From: CAZYJD01 sp964647785
GTDB taxonomy: Bacteria > Bacteroidota > Bacteroidia > NS11-12g > UBA9320
NCBI GenBank assembly: GCA_964647785.1
Contig: CAZYJD010000033.1
Coordinates: 1-20,936 of the forward strand
Reading direction: 5' to 3'
Length of the DNA: 20,936 bases
Below, piece by piece: positions 1 to 8,642 of this stretch. A program made the translations under genes and the position numbers. The notes beneath the pieces were generated by a model. That model made no database searches. It saw nothing but the letters and a program-made list of their open reading frames with translations, and was not told the DNA's origin. Position 1 is the first letter of the stretch. Each line of letters starts with the position of its first letter.

Positions 1-774
1 GTCGGAGAGTCTACCCGCAACATTGATTGGAAGCTGTATGCAAGAACGGACAAGCTGTTTGTTAAACGTTTTGAAGAAGAAACCAATCTGCGTTGTGCGC
101 TTTTCATTGATACATCTTCAAGCATGTATCATCCCGAAGTGAATGCGAATAATAAGCTCAAGTTTTCCATATTGGCAGCTGCCAGCCTTCTGCAATTGTT
201 GAAGCGCCAAAGAGATGCTGCGGGTCTTTTTCTGTTCGATGAACAAATTCATACCCAAACAGAGGTGAAATCTTCAGGAACACACTATAAAAACCTCATG
301 TTGGAATTAAGTGCGCTCATGAATCGTGAACCTGCTAAAAATGTAGGAAGCAATATTTCTGAAAGTCTTCACCTTCTTGCAGAGAGAATTCATCGCCGAT
401 CGCTGGTGATTATTTTCAGTGATATGTTCGAAAATCCGGGAGATGAAGCGGTTTTGTTTGAAGCCCTGCAGCACCTCAAATACAATAAACATGAGGTCAT
501 CTTATTCCACACGGCCAACAAAAAATTGGAGCTGGATTTTGATCTTCAAGATCGCCCGTACGTTTTAGAAGATGCAGAAACAGGAGAGAAGGTGAAACTC
601 TATCCATCCGAAGTAAGAGATATTTATTTGAAGAAGATGGGGGCCTATTATCGCGAACTAAAAACGCGTTGTGCTCAATATCACATTGACTTTATTGAAA
701 CAGACATCAATCAATCGGTGGAACAAGTACTTATGAGCTTTTTCACCAGGAGAAAAAGAATGCGCGTTAGCTAA
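1..774 (+). CDS. DUF58 domain protein, C-terminal part (5' end outside window)
   Basis: The reading frame is open from base 1, so the N-terminus lies outside the window. The first visible residues, including RNIDWKLYARTDKL, are the conserved core of DUF58 proteins, followed by KRFEEETN and a von Willebrand-A-like MIDAS motif D-T-S-S-S-M (Asp codon at 109). The first in-frame ATG, at 124, lies just after this motif, so it cannot be the true start. DUF58 proteins usually sit beside a MoxR-type AAA+ ATPase and VWA/BatA-type membrane proteins; those partners would have to be upstream and are not visible. The C-terminus is basic (RRKRMR). A metal-dependent protein-protein interaction role is inferred from the VWA fold; the exact function of the family is not settled. 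Family assignment is firm. Confidence 0.9.
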   Translation, partial: VGESTRNIDWKLYARTDKLFVKRFEEETNLRCALFIDTSSSMYHPEVNANNKLKFSILAAASLLQLLKRQRDAAGLFLFDEQIHTQTEVKSSGTHYKNLMLELSALMNREPAKNVGSNISESLHLLAERIHRRSLVIIFSDMFENPGDEAVLFEALQHLKYNKHEVILFHTANKKLELDFDLQDRPYVLEDAETGEKVKLYPSEVRDIYLKKMGAYYRELKTRCAQYHIDFIETDINQSVEQVLMSFFTRRKRMRVS

Positions 775-845
775 GCAGATCCCGCCACTTGACATCCCAC
801 ATCTTTCCTCATCTCTAACTTTTAACAACTTCATTTTCAAAATTG

Positions 846-851
846 GAGAGG
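846..851 (+). promoter_or_regulatory. Possible Shine-Dalgarno sequence GGAGAGG-like
   Basis: A purine-rich GGAGAG run, unusual in this window, lies 10 bases before a TTG at 862 and 22 bases before the ATG at 874. It therefore favours the TTG by spacing, while the signal peptide favours the ATG. Bacteroidota rarely depend on such sites, so its weight in choosing the start is small. Confidence 0.35.
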
Positions 852-873
852 TCTATTACCTTTGATTTCAGAA

Positions 874-2220
874 ATGAAACATCAAAGAATCTTTTTGCCG
901 CTCATTTGGGGTGTCTTGGTGATTTTAAACGGTTCGTGCAATCGCTTATCCAACTCCGCTTTAAAAGAAGCTCCCGATTATAAACCGGTTGTTGAAAGCA
1001 CTAAAAATTTAACAAGCGCTCAAGTTGTGGACCATTTCACTCCACCGGTGGCAGCAAGAAATTATGCCTATGCTGCGCTGGCAGCCTATGAGGCCATTGC
1101 AGTTTTCAGTAACCAAAACAAAAGCTTTACTGGAGTTATTAAAGGTTTTAGCCCCGCCTTTCTCCCCAGCGAAATTCCTGATGCATCCATGGTTGATCTG
1201 GCATTGATTTACCAAGAGGCCTATGCCCGCGTGGCCCAAAAGTTGGTTTATACCGAGTCGGTTATCGATAGTTTCATGCGCTACCGACGAGCAGATTATC
1301 AGGAGTATTTATCCCAAGAAGTGTTTCAAAACTCGGTATCATGGGCCGATCGGGTCGCCGATTCAATTTTGGCCTACGCATCATATGACCAATATAGAGA
1401 AACCAGAAATTTTCCGGAGTTTGTTGTATCAGAGTCACATGGTGATTGGAAACCTACAGGGCCTGATTTTTTGCCCGCCATTGAACCCCATTGGAACAGG
1501 ATCCGACCTTTTTTTCTCGATTCTGCAAGTGAATGTCGAATTGTTCCACCAACGGCCTACGATACCAGCAGGGGATCAAGATTTAGAACTGAGTTGGAAG
1601 AAGTTATCCGGGCGGTAAATGAGACCGATGCTGAGAAAACCTGGATAGCCAATTTTTGGGACTGCAATCCCAACATTTCCAATAGAATGGGGCATGTGAT
1701 TTTTTTCACCCAAAAGATGTCACCTGGAGGGCATTGGATGCACATTGCACTGCAAGCTTGCCAAGCAAAATCATTCGATTTATATAAGTCGGCTTATTTA
1801 ACCGCTTTCCTTTCAATGGGGTTGCATGACGCATTCATCGCATGTTGGGATGAAAAATACAGGAGCAATTACATTCGACCCGAAACCGTGATTAAAGATT
1901 ACATCAATCCAAATTGGGAGCCATTGTTGCAAACACCGGCCTTCCCGGAGTATCCCAGTGGGCATAGTGTAGTTTCTGCCGCAGGTGCTACCATTCTGAG
2001 CAATTTGGTGGGTGAATTCAGTTTTACAGACAGTACAGAGCAATCGTTCAATATTCAGCCGAGGAGTTTTAACTCATTTCGCGAGGCTAGCGACGAAGCT
2101 GCTATTAGTCGTTTATATGGTGGCATCCACTATATGCCTGCCATCCGTGAAGGGGTGAAAATGGGAAATGCAGTTGGCGAACATGTATTGAAGTTTAAAC
2201 TTAATGGAGAAGAATCATGA
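874..2220 (+). CDS. Vanadium-dependent haloperoxidase / PAP2-superfamily lipoprotein
   Basis: A predicted exported enzyme of the vanadium haloperoxidase / type 2 phosphatidic acid phosphatase fold. Counting from the ATG at 874 (448 residues), all three parts of the active-site signature are visible: K328-x6-R335-P, P361-S-G-H364 and S-R413-x5-H419. In known family members these bind vanadate or phosphate, with the last histidine as axial ligand. The N-terminus has two positive residues, a hydrophobic stretch and a cysteine (VILNGSC), which suggests a lipoprotein; the residue at -3 is not ideal for a lipobox. A TTG at 862 would add four residues and has a better placed purine-rich site. The stop overlaps the start of the next gene by four bases, so the two are probably translated together. 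Whether it halogenates, oxidises or dephosphorylates cannot be read from sequence. Confidence 0.85.
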   Translation: MKHQRIFLPLIWGVLVILNGSCNRLSNSALKEAPDYKPVVESTKNLTSAQVVDHFTPPVAARNYAYAALAAYEAIAVFSNQNKSFTGVIKGFSPAFLPSEIPDASMVDLALIYQEAYARVAQKLVYTESVIDSFMRYRRADYQEYLSQEVFQNSVSWADRVADSILAYASYDQYRETRNFPEFVVSESHGDWKPTGPDFLPAIEPHWNRIRPFFLDSASECRIVPPTAYDTSRGSRFRTELEEVIRAVNETDAEKTWIANFWDCNPNISNRMGHVIFFTQKMSPGGHWMHIALQACQAKSFDLYKSAYLTAFLSMGLHDAFIACWDEKYRSNYIRPETVIKDYINPNWEPLLQTPAFPEYPSGHSVVSAAGATILSNLVGEFSFTDSTEQSFNIQPRSFNSFREASDEAAISRLYGGIHYMPAIREGVKMGNAVGEHVLKFKLNGEES

Positions 2221-5200
2221 AGTACGTTGGCAGCCTTGGAATTTTTATCATCTTTTTTGTCTCCTGTAAGGAAAAACAACAGCAAAAGAAAGAAAAGCCT
2301 CAAACCCAGAAATCCCTTTTTGAATTGATGGATCCTGCCAATACCGGAATCGGTTTTGTGAACGACCTCAAGGAAACGGAAGAACAAAATATTTTCACTT
2401 ACGAATATCTATACAATGGTTCAGGAGTTGCCGTGGGAGACATTGACAATGATGGGCTACCCGACCTCTATTTTACAAGCAATCAGGGCAAGAGCAAGTT
2501 ATACCTGAACAAAGGCAATTTCAAGTTTGAGGATATCTCAGCGAATTCCGGCACAGAAGCTGAACCATGGTCGGCTGGAGTGCAAATGGTTGATATCAAC
2601 GGGGATGGTTGGTTGGATATTTATGTTAACCGTTCAAGCCCGTTCAAAGAGGGTAAACAAAGGGCAAACCTCCTTTTTGTGAACAATGGTGATCTTACGT
2701 TTACTGAAAGAGCCGCAGAATATGGCATTGCAGATGAAGGTCTGAGCCTTACCTCGGCATTTTTTGATATGGATAATGATGGGGATTTGGATCTTTACAC
2801 CGGGAATCATCCCACCAACTTCAAGGCAGATGTACGCATGGTGAGTGCATGGAGTAAAACGGAAGATTATGCCCTCAATCGCCTCTATCGAAATGATGGC
2901 AATGACCATTTTACCGATATTACCCTGCAGAGTGGAATGCCCAATTCTACACATACCCTCAGCATTGTGCCCACGGATGTAAATCATGATGGGTATATGG
3001 ATCTCTACGTTGGTAATGACTATTACTGGCCTGATTTTATTTATGTCAATCAAAAGGGAAAAGGATTCAAAGATGAGCGTGAGAAATATCTCAAGAGCTT
3101 GACTCACAATACAATGGGAGTAGATATCGCTGACTACAACAACGATGGGTTCAACGATATCATGGCGCTGGATATGCTTCCGGAAGATAATTACCGTCGA
3201 AAGTTGTTGCTGGGCCCAGCCAACTACGATAAGTTTTTGCTATTGCTGGAAAAGAAGTACGGTCATCAGGTCATGAAAAATGTGCTTCAACGCAACAATG
3301 GTGATGGAAGCTTTAGTGATGTGGCCAATTTTACCGGCATGGACGCTACTGATTGGAGTTGGAGCGTGTTGATGGCCGATTTTGATAATGATGGATACAG
3401 AGATGTGCACATAACCAATGGATATTTCAGGGATTTTACCAATCAGGATTTTATCAATTATCAGGCAGGTGTTACCCAGTTCAAAGGAGATAAATTGGAC
3501 TACACAAAGCTCATACAGAAATTGCCAAGTACCCCTTTGCCTAATTATGCATTCAGATCGATCAACGGTCAAAAGTTTGAGAATGTCTCAGCCGGATGGG
3601 GACTGAATCAGAAATCCATTAGCAATGCCGCTTCATATGGCGATCTGGATGGGGATGGTGATTTGGATTTGGTGGTATGCAATATCAATCAGCCTGTTTT
3701 TGTATACAGGAACCGGGCAGATGAGTTAGATGATAGGCATTATCTGCGTATGGCATTGAAAGGCGTTCAAAGCAACACAATGGGGTTGGGCGCGCGAATC
3801 GAAGTGTTTGCAGACTCGCTTTACCTGTTCAATGAATTCAATATCTATAAAGGATATCAGTCTTCCGTAGAGCCTATTGCTCATTTTGGCTTCAAAAATG
3901 AGAAGATCGACAGTATTTGCATCACTTGGCCTTCCGGTGCATACCAAGTGATCAGAAAACCCTCGATTGACAAACTTTTAGAGGTTGTGGAAGAAAACAA
4001 TGCAAGCAAACCAGCCAAGACACAGCAGGTTAAAGGCTGGTTCGTGCAAGATGATAATGCCATGATTCCCGCTTACTATCACCGTGATGCTGAATGGATC
4101 GATTTTAAGGTGAGTTATTTAATTCCCCACAAGCAATCCATTCATGGGCCCTCTACCGCCGTAGCCGATGTGAATGGAGATGGCCGAGATGATTTGTTCG
4201 TGGCGGGGGCCATTGGTGGTAAAAGCGCCTTGTACCTTCAAAATGCACAAGGTAAGTTGAATCTGGCTGCTGCTCAACCTTGGAATATGAAGGAAGGGAT
4301 AGAAGTAATCGGCTCTTTGTTTTTTGATGCCGACTCCGATGGTGATCCCGATTTGTATTTGGTCAGTGGTAGCTATCAATACAGCGATAGTTTGGATGAA
4401 CATTTCAAAGACCGCCTCTACATCAACCAAGGAAATGGAAGATTCACCTTGTCTGATCAAGCTTTGCCAGTGGGAAGCGGTTCATGTGTTATTGCCACGG
4501 ATATCGATATGGATGGTGATGAAGATTTATTCATTGGTGGGCGCGTTCTACCGCAACAATACCCCCTAAGTCCGAGGAGTTTTTTGCTCATCAATGATGG
4601 TGGGGTTTTCAAAGATGAAACCAAAGAATGGTGCAGTGATCTGGTACGACCCGGCATGATCACTTCGGCCTTGTTTACCGATGCCGATAATGATGGTTTA
4701 CCAGATCTTATGATAGCCGGAGAGCTCATGCCCATTCGACTCTTCAAAAACAATGGCAGTGCATTTCAAGAAGTTAGCACTGCATGGAATCTTGCAAATA
4801 CTGAAGGCTTGTGGAATAGCATTTCAGCTGCTGATTTTGACATGGACGGGGATATGGACTATGTGCTCGGCAACAAGGGACTAAACTCACAATTGCGCGC
4901 AAAACCATCAGAACCTTTCAGCATTTATGTGAACGATTATGACGAGAATGGGGTGATGGATGCCGTATGTTGCTATTACTTAAAAGGGGAGGAGGTTATT
5001 CTACATTCAAAGCCAGAATTAACCAATCAAATGAAAGCGTATATGAGCAAGAACTTTAAGTCATTTGATAAATACGCTTCTTCCAAACCTGCAGATGTGC
5101 TTGGGGAAAAGAAAATGCAGGAGGCTCAAGTATTTAGGGCCTATCACTTCAACAGCGCCATGCTGGTCAATGAAGGCAATAAGTTCAGCATGCAGGCTTT

Positions 5201-5684
5201 GCCTGATGAAGCACAAATGGGGCCAGTGAATGGCATTCAAATATTCGATTACAACGGTGATGGATATGAAGATATCTTGATGGTTGGAAACAGTTATGCT
5301 CCCATGGTTGAAATGGGGTGGGATTACAACTTTAACGGCCTGGTACTAGAGGGTGATGGCAAAGGTGGATTCCGTTCATTATCTTCCCGTGAATCAGGCT
5401 TTAAAGCCCCTTTTGATGCAAGAAGTATGAGCCTATGGATGAGTTCAAAAGGGCCGTACATGGCCATTGGTAATAACAATGAATTCATGCAATTATTCCG
5501 TTGGCAAACCAATGCAAGTTTTGAGAAGGCTCCGTTAGGAAGTAGATACGCCCTGTACAAGACAGAGGGAAAGACCTATCGAAGAGAAATTTATCAAGGC
5601 GAAGGATATCTAAGCCAAAATTCGAAATGGGTACCTTCCAAAGGCCTGATAGGGTTTTACAACTGGAAGGGAGAGGCGTTATAG
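2217..5684 (+). CDS. Double FG-GAP/VCBS propeller lipoprotein with central ASPIC/UnbV domain
   Basis: A 1155-residue secreted lipoprotein: the signal peptide ends in the lipobox-like FFVSC near residue 17, followed by a basic, Gln-rich linker. Fourteen calcium-loop motifs of the form DxDxDGxxD or close variants are visible. Seven lie between about residues 75 and 484 and seven between about 651 and 1019, which fits two seven-bladed beta-propellers. Between them, about residues 505-590, is an ASPIC/UnbV domain (HYLRMALKG, GLGARIEV, YQSSVEP, HFGF, ITWPSG). The architecture resembles CRTAC1-family proteins, which are extracellular and calcium-binding. The ATGA overlap with the haloperoxidase gene suggests a shared operon and possibly a physical partner. 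The function is unknown; a scaffold, substrate-binding or adhesion role is inference. The stop codon abuts the convergent adaptor gene. Confidence 0.88.
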   Translation: MKYVGSLGIFIIFFVSCKEKQQQKKEKPQTQKSLFELMDPANTGIGFVNDLKETEEQNIFTYEYLYNGSGVAVGDIDNDGLPDLYFTSNQGKSKLYLNKGNFKFEDISANSGTEAEPWSAGVQMVDINGDGWLDIYVNRSSPFKEGKQRANLLFVNNGDLTFTERAAEYGIADEGLSLTSAFFDMDNDGDLDLYTGNHPTNFKADVRMVSAWSKTEDYALNRLYRNDGNDHFTDITLQSGMPNSTHTLSIVPTDVNHDGYMDLYVGNDYYWPDFIYVNQKGKGFKDEREKYLKSLTHNTMGVDIADYNNDGFNDIMALDMLPEDNYRRKLLLGPANYDKFLLLLEKKYGHQVMKNVLQRNNGDGSFSDVANFTGMDATDWSWSVLMADFDNDGYRDVHITNGYFRDFTNQDFINYQAGVTQFKGDKLDYTKLIQKLPSTPLPNYAFRSINGQKFENVSAGWGLNQKSISNAASYGDLDGDGDLDLVVCNINQPVFVYRNRADELDDRHYLRMALKGVQSNTMGLGARIEVFADSLYLFNEFNIYKGYQSSVEPIAHFGFKNEKIDSICITWPSGAYQVIRKPSIDKLLEVVEENNASKPAKTQQVKGWFVQDDNAMIPAYYHRDAEWIDFKVSYLIPHKQSIHGPSTAVADVNGDGRDDLFVAGAIGGKSALYLQNAQGKLNLAAAQPWNMKEGIEVIGSLFFDADSDGDPDLYLVSGSYQYSDSLDEHFKDRLYINQGNGRFTLSDQALPVGSGSCVIATDIDMDGDEDLFIGGRVLPQQYPLSPRSFLLINDGGVFKDETKEWCSDLVRPGMITSALFTDADNDGLPDLMIAGELMPIRLFKNNGSAFQEVSTAWNLANTEGLWNSISAADFDMDGDMDYVLGNKGLNSQLRAKPSEPFSIYVNDYDENGVMDAVCCYYLKGEEVILHSKPELTNQMKAYMSKNFKSFDKYASSKPADVLGEKKMQEAQVFRAYHFNSAMLVNEGNKFSMQALPDEAQMGPVNGIQIFDYNGDGYEDILMVGNSYAPMVEMGWDYNFNGLVLEGDGKGGFRSLSSRESGFKAPFDARSMSLWMSSKGPYMAIGNNNEFMQLFRWQTNASFEKAPLGSRYALYKTEGKTYRREIYQGEGYLSQNSKWVPSKGLIGFYNWKGEAL

Positions 5685-6770
5685 CATCTCTTTTTTAGCT
5701 GCACGAATCAAATCGTTCTCTGATAATCCCTCCAGCACCTCCACTTTCAATCCATCTGAAAGCCCCGTGCGTATGCTTTGTTTTTCAAAAATCTGAGGTT
5801 GAATTTCTTTGTAAACGTAAGTTTCGGTTCCTTCATAAATAACCCAGGCCTCAGGTACGGTGAGAACTGCTTTTTTCTCTTCCAAGACGATATCAGCATT
5901 TGCACTGTAGCCTGCACGAATGAAAACCCCTTCTTTTTGCTCAACAGATGCCTTAATTTCAAATTGTATGGCTCCCTGCTCTTCAACACCCAAGGGAGCG
6001 ATGTATTCTAATTTTCCTTTGAATAACTCATTTTCAATGGCTCCAATTCTGATGAGAATGTCCATTCCCGTTTTAAGTCGCCCCACTTCAGATTCATCCA
6101 CCCGGCCTTCAAAAATCATTTCGCCCATATCAGCTATGAGTGCGACCGTGGTTCCCGGGTTGAAGTTGTTGGCTTCGATAACCGAAAACCCTTCCTCCAC
6201 AGGTATATCCAGCACCATCCCATCGATGGTTGAGCGAACTAAGGTATTGGCTGATGATCCATAACGCCTTGCTGAACCTTTCTTAATGATCTCTAAATTA
6301 TCTTTTGCAGCGTTTAATTCCTGAGTGGCATTTCTAAGAGCAATTTCATACTGCTGAAACTCAAAATCGCTGATCACCCCATCTTCTTTGAGCTTTGTGA
6401 AACGGTTGTGGTCTTTTTCTGCATTCGCCAAATTGAGCTTGGCTACTTCAAGACGATTCTCTGCATTATTCAGACTTAACATATTGGCCACTACCGCCAC
6501 GCGAGCAATAAGGTCGCCTTTGTTAATGTATTCACCAGGTTGAACCTTTATTTCTTCAACGATGCCAGATACCTGTGGTTTTATCTCAGTTTCATTTCTA
6601 GGTTTAACTGAGCCTGTGGCCACTGTTTTCCGAACCACATCCGTAAATACTGGCTTAATGGTTTCGTAAAAATCTGGCTGTTGCTGTTGTTTTTGATAAA
6701 GAAAGTAGAAAGTCCACCCAAAAAGAGCAATAAAAGCGCCTATTAATAAAACGCGCAAGGTCGTTTTCAT
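5679..6770 (-). CDS. HlyD/MacA-type periplasmic adaptor (membrane fusion protein) of an efflux system
   Basis: A 363-residue protein with an N-terminal membrane anchor (about residues 6-25), then a lipoyl/barrel-sandwich half (KPRNETEIKPQVSG, PGEYINKGDLIARV), an alpha-helical hairpin rich in Ala, Asn and Lys (about 100-165), the second lipoyl half (STIDGMVLDIPVEEG) and beta-barrel and membrane-proximal domains towards the C-terminus. These are the parts of adaptor proteins that link an inner-membrane ABC or RND pump to a TolC-like channel. No pump or outer-membrane channel gene is in the window: the downstream neighbour is convergent, and the upstream one on the same strand is a universal stress protein 82 bases away. 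The start MKTTLRVLL gives a normal anchor; CATTTTTG just upstream is one mismatch from the TAnnTTTG promoter element. Its pump partner and substrate are unknown. Confidence 0.87.
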   Translation of the reverse strand: MKTTLRVLLIGAFIALFGWTFYFLYQKQQQQPDFYETIKPVFTDVVRKTVATGSVKPRNETEIKPQVSGIVEEIKVQPGEYINKGDLIARVAVVANMLSLNNAENRLEVAKLNLANAEKDHNRFTKLKEDGVISDFEFQQYEIALRNATQELNAAKDNLEIIKKGSARRYGSSANTLVRSTIDGMVLDIPVEEGFSVIEANNFNPGTTVALIADMGEMIFEGRVDESEVGRLKTGMDILIRIGAIENELFKGKLEYIAPLGVEEQGAIQFEIKASVEQKEGVFIRAGYSANADIVLEEKKAVLTVPEAWVIYEGTETYVYKEIQPQIFEKQSIRTGLSDGLKVEVLEGLSENDLIRAAKKEML

Positions 6771-6852
6771 GATGCAAAAATGGAAGTCATGCTCATAGAA
6801 CCACAGAACATCCTTCTTTGTTCGATGGGGAGCATTTCAGAAAGGATGAAAA

Positions 6853-7752
6853 TCAATAGAATCCTTCGGTTCCGTAGAATTTCAATCCAGTTTCGAGTGG
6901 GTTAACACACATGATTGGGGTGCTCTGAGAACTGTTTACAATCTGTGTGGCAAAGCTGCCCATAAAAAACTCTCTGATCTGTCGTTCTTGTTGTGTCATG
7001 ATTAGAATCAGATCAGCATTTACCTCTTCGCTGTACTGGATCACGTCTTTTCCGAAATTACCTGGGTAACGACGGTCGTCTAGAATTTTTGTGACATAGT
7101 TCACCTCATTTTTTTCCAGTATTTTTTCAACCTGATGCAAATTGGCTTTCAAGGTATTGCTCAGAAACTCATCTGTTTCAATTTCTGAGATCACATGTAT
7201 GCTGGAGTTGTAATGCTTGGCGAGGTGAATGGCCCAACTTACTTTTTGTTTAGATTCTTTCGTTAAATCGATTGGAAGAATGATGATGTCATAGTTTTTC
7301 GATTTCACGGCATCCTTAACCACCACGACCGGCACTGGAGAGCCCTTGATAACCCTGCTGGCATTGCTGCCCGCAAATTGTTCCAATCCGCTTGCACCAT
7401 TGGTGCCCATTACAATGATGTCACATTCCAATTCTTCAGCGGTTTCAACAATTGTTCGGTAGACGCTTCTTCCTTGTTTGGTCATGCCCTTCACCGAAAG
7501 GTTAGGGAATTGGTTTTTGATATCGGCGATTAATTGATTGAGCTTATTGGAAGCCCCTTCGGTAATCAGTTGCTTTTTTTCTTCACTGTCAAGGAATCCA
7601 AACAGACCGCTTTCTATCACATGTAATAAAATAATTTCGTTGTCGAACAAATCAGCCATACGGGCGGCATGGTCGAAAGCATTTTTGCTGATATCAGAGT
7701 AATCTACCGGTACCAGTATAACGTGATCTTTTGGGGTTTTGATGGTTTTCAT
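6853..7752 (-). CDS. Tandem-domain universal stress protein (UspA family)
   Basis: A 299-residue cytoplasmic protein with two Usp domains, about residues 9-147 and 153-285. The first begins ILVPVDYSDISKNAF and ends with a nucleotide-loop motif GTNG then GS, one residue tighter than the usual G-2x-G-9x-G(S/T). The second begins IILPIDLTKESKQK and carries MGSFATQIV at the corresponding place, without a full GxxG. Proteins of this kind typically bind ATP in one or both halves and are induced by stress or growth arrest; here the first domain is the likelier binder. It lies 82 bases upstream of the adaptor gene on the same strand and is divergent from the phosphorylase gene with only about 44 bases between. 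A TAnnTTTG element precedes the start. Confidence 0.92.
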   Translation of the reverse strand: MKTIKTPKDHVILVPVDYSDISKNAFDHAARMADLFDNEIILLHVIESGLFGFLDSEEKKQLITEGASNKLNQLIADIKNQFPNLSVKGMTKQGRSVYRTIVETAEELECDIIVMGTNGASGLEQFAGSNASRVIKGSPVPVVVVKDAVKSKNYDIIILPIDLTKESKQKVSWAIHLAKHYNSSIHVISEIETDEFLSNTLKANLHQVEKILEKNEVNYVTKILDDRRYPGNFGKDVIQYSEEVNADLILIMTQQERQIREFFMGSFATQIVNSSQSTPIMCVNPLETGLKFYGTEGFY

Positions 7753-7775
7753 GATGAGTTATAGAAATTTGTGGA

Positions 7776-7783
7776 CAAAAATA
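7776..7783 (-). promoter_or_regulatory. Bacteroidota -7 promoter element for the universal stress gene
   Basis: On the minus strand this reads TATTTTTG, an exact match to the TAnnTTTG -7 element of the Bacteroidota primary sigma factor, 24 bases before the start codon of the universal stress gene. A matching TTTG at -33 is not obvious (TGTT at about the right distance). The element lies only 13 bases from the divergent TTG start of the phosphorylase gene. Confidence 0.5.
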
Positions 7784-7796
7784 AAGAAACTACACA

Positions 7797-8642
7797 TTGA
7801 GAACACTATCTGATACCGAGTTGATAATGAATGAAGATGGAAGCATTTATCATTTAAAATTGCATCCTACCGAAGTTTCTGATCTGATCATTACGGTTGG
7901 TGATCCTGCAAGGGTAGAAATGGTGGCTGAACATTTCGATCAAATTGAGTTGAAGCGAATGAACAGGGAGTTCCTGTGTTGTACGGGCTTCAAGACAGGA
8001 CGACGCATTACGGTCATATCTACCGGAATTGGATACGGAGGGGTTGAGATCGTGATGAATGAGATGGACTTATTGCACAATGCAGATTTCGAACAGCGCC
8101 TCTATCCCAACGAAAAAAGAAAGCAGCTGATTTTTGTCAGATTGGGCACCAGTGGATCCATTTCGCAAAAATTGGATGTTGGTGATTTGGCGATCAGCAA
8201 GTTCGCCATGGGCTTTCCTGATTTGCATGCCTATTATTCGATGCAGCAGCCTTCAATGGGCAATGGAAGCTTGTGTTATCCCTCTCATGATTTATACCAG
8301 TCATTTGAGCAGTCGGGTTTGTTTATACCGTCAGCCACTTTGAGTTTACCAGGCTTTTATCTACCTCAGGGGAGGTTCACCGCAGGAGGCAAGCCAGGCA
8401 ATGCGAATGATGTGATACTTCAACAAATCATGCAACTAAAAAATAACAATGCGCCTTTCGATCACATAGAAATGGAGACTGCAGCGATCCTCCAGCTGGC
8501 TGAATTCATGGGGCATAGGGCCATATCCATCAGTGCAATTTTGGCAGACCGAATCAATCATCGCTTCCATACCAGCGCAGAAAAATGTGTGAGGAATATG
8601 ATTGAATCATCCTTGAATCAACTGCTTGTGTATGAGAATTGA
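7797..8642 (+). CDS. Nucleoside phosphorylase, uridine-phosphorylase-like
   Basis: A 281-residue member of the PNP/UDP phosphorylase superfamily, which splits nucleosides with phosphate into base and ribose-1-phosphate in salvage. Visible motifs are GDPARV (phosphate-binding loop), STGIGYGGVEIVMNE, RLGTSGSISQKLDVGD and the EMETAAI ribose/base-site motif. The substrate is not proven: the layout resembles uridine phosphorylases more than purine ones. The chosen start is a TTG: an ATG exists at 7827, but the segment before it (SDTELIMNEDGSIYHL) resembles the normal N-terminus of related Bacteroidota proteins, and a stop at 7782 leaves no other upstream start. The gene overlaps the following GNAT-like gene by 11 bases. 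Confidence 0.85.
   Translation: MRTLSDTELIMNEDGSIYHLKLHPTEVSDLIITVGDPARVEMVAEHFDQIELKRMNREFLCCTGFKTGRRITVISTGIGYGGVEIVMNEMDLLHNADFEQRLYPNEKRKQLIFVRLGTSGSISQKLDVGDLAISKFAMGFPDLHAYYSMQQPSMGNGSLCYPSHDLYQSFEQSGLFIPSATLSLPGFYLPQGRFTAGGKPGNANDVILQQIMQLKNNNAPFDHIEMETAAILQLAEFMGHRAISISAILADRINHRFHTSAEKCVRNMIESSLNQLLVYEN

Noticed and set aside
1223..1618. Plus-strand frame of 131 codons inside the haloperoxidase gene
   Set aside because: It is an out-of-frame shadow of a gene with intact active-site motifs.
2634..3107. Long minus-strand frame (157 codons) inside the propeller gene
   Set aside because: Its Ile/His-rich sequence is the antisense of repeated Asp/Asn/Gly codons of the calcium loops.
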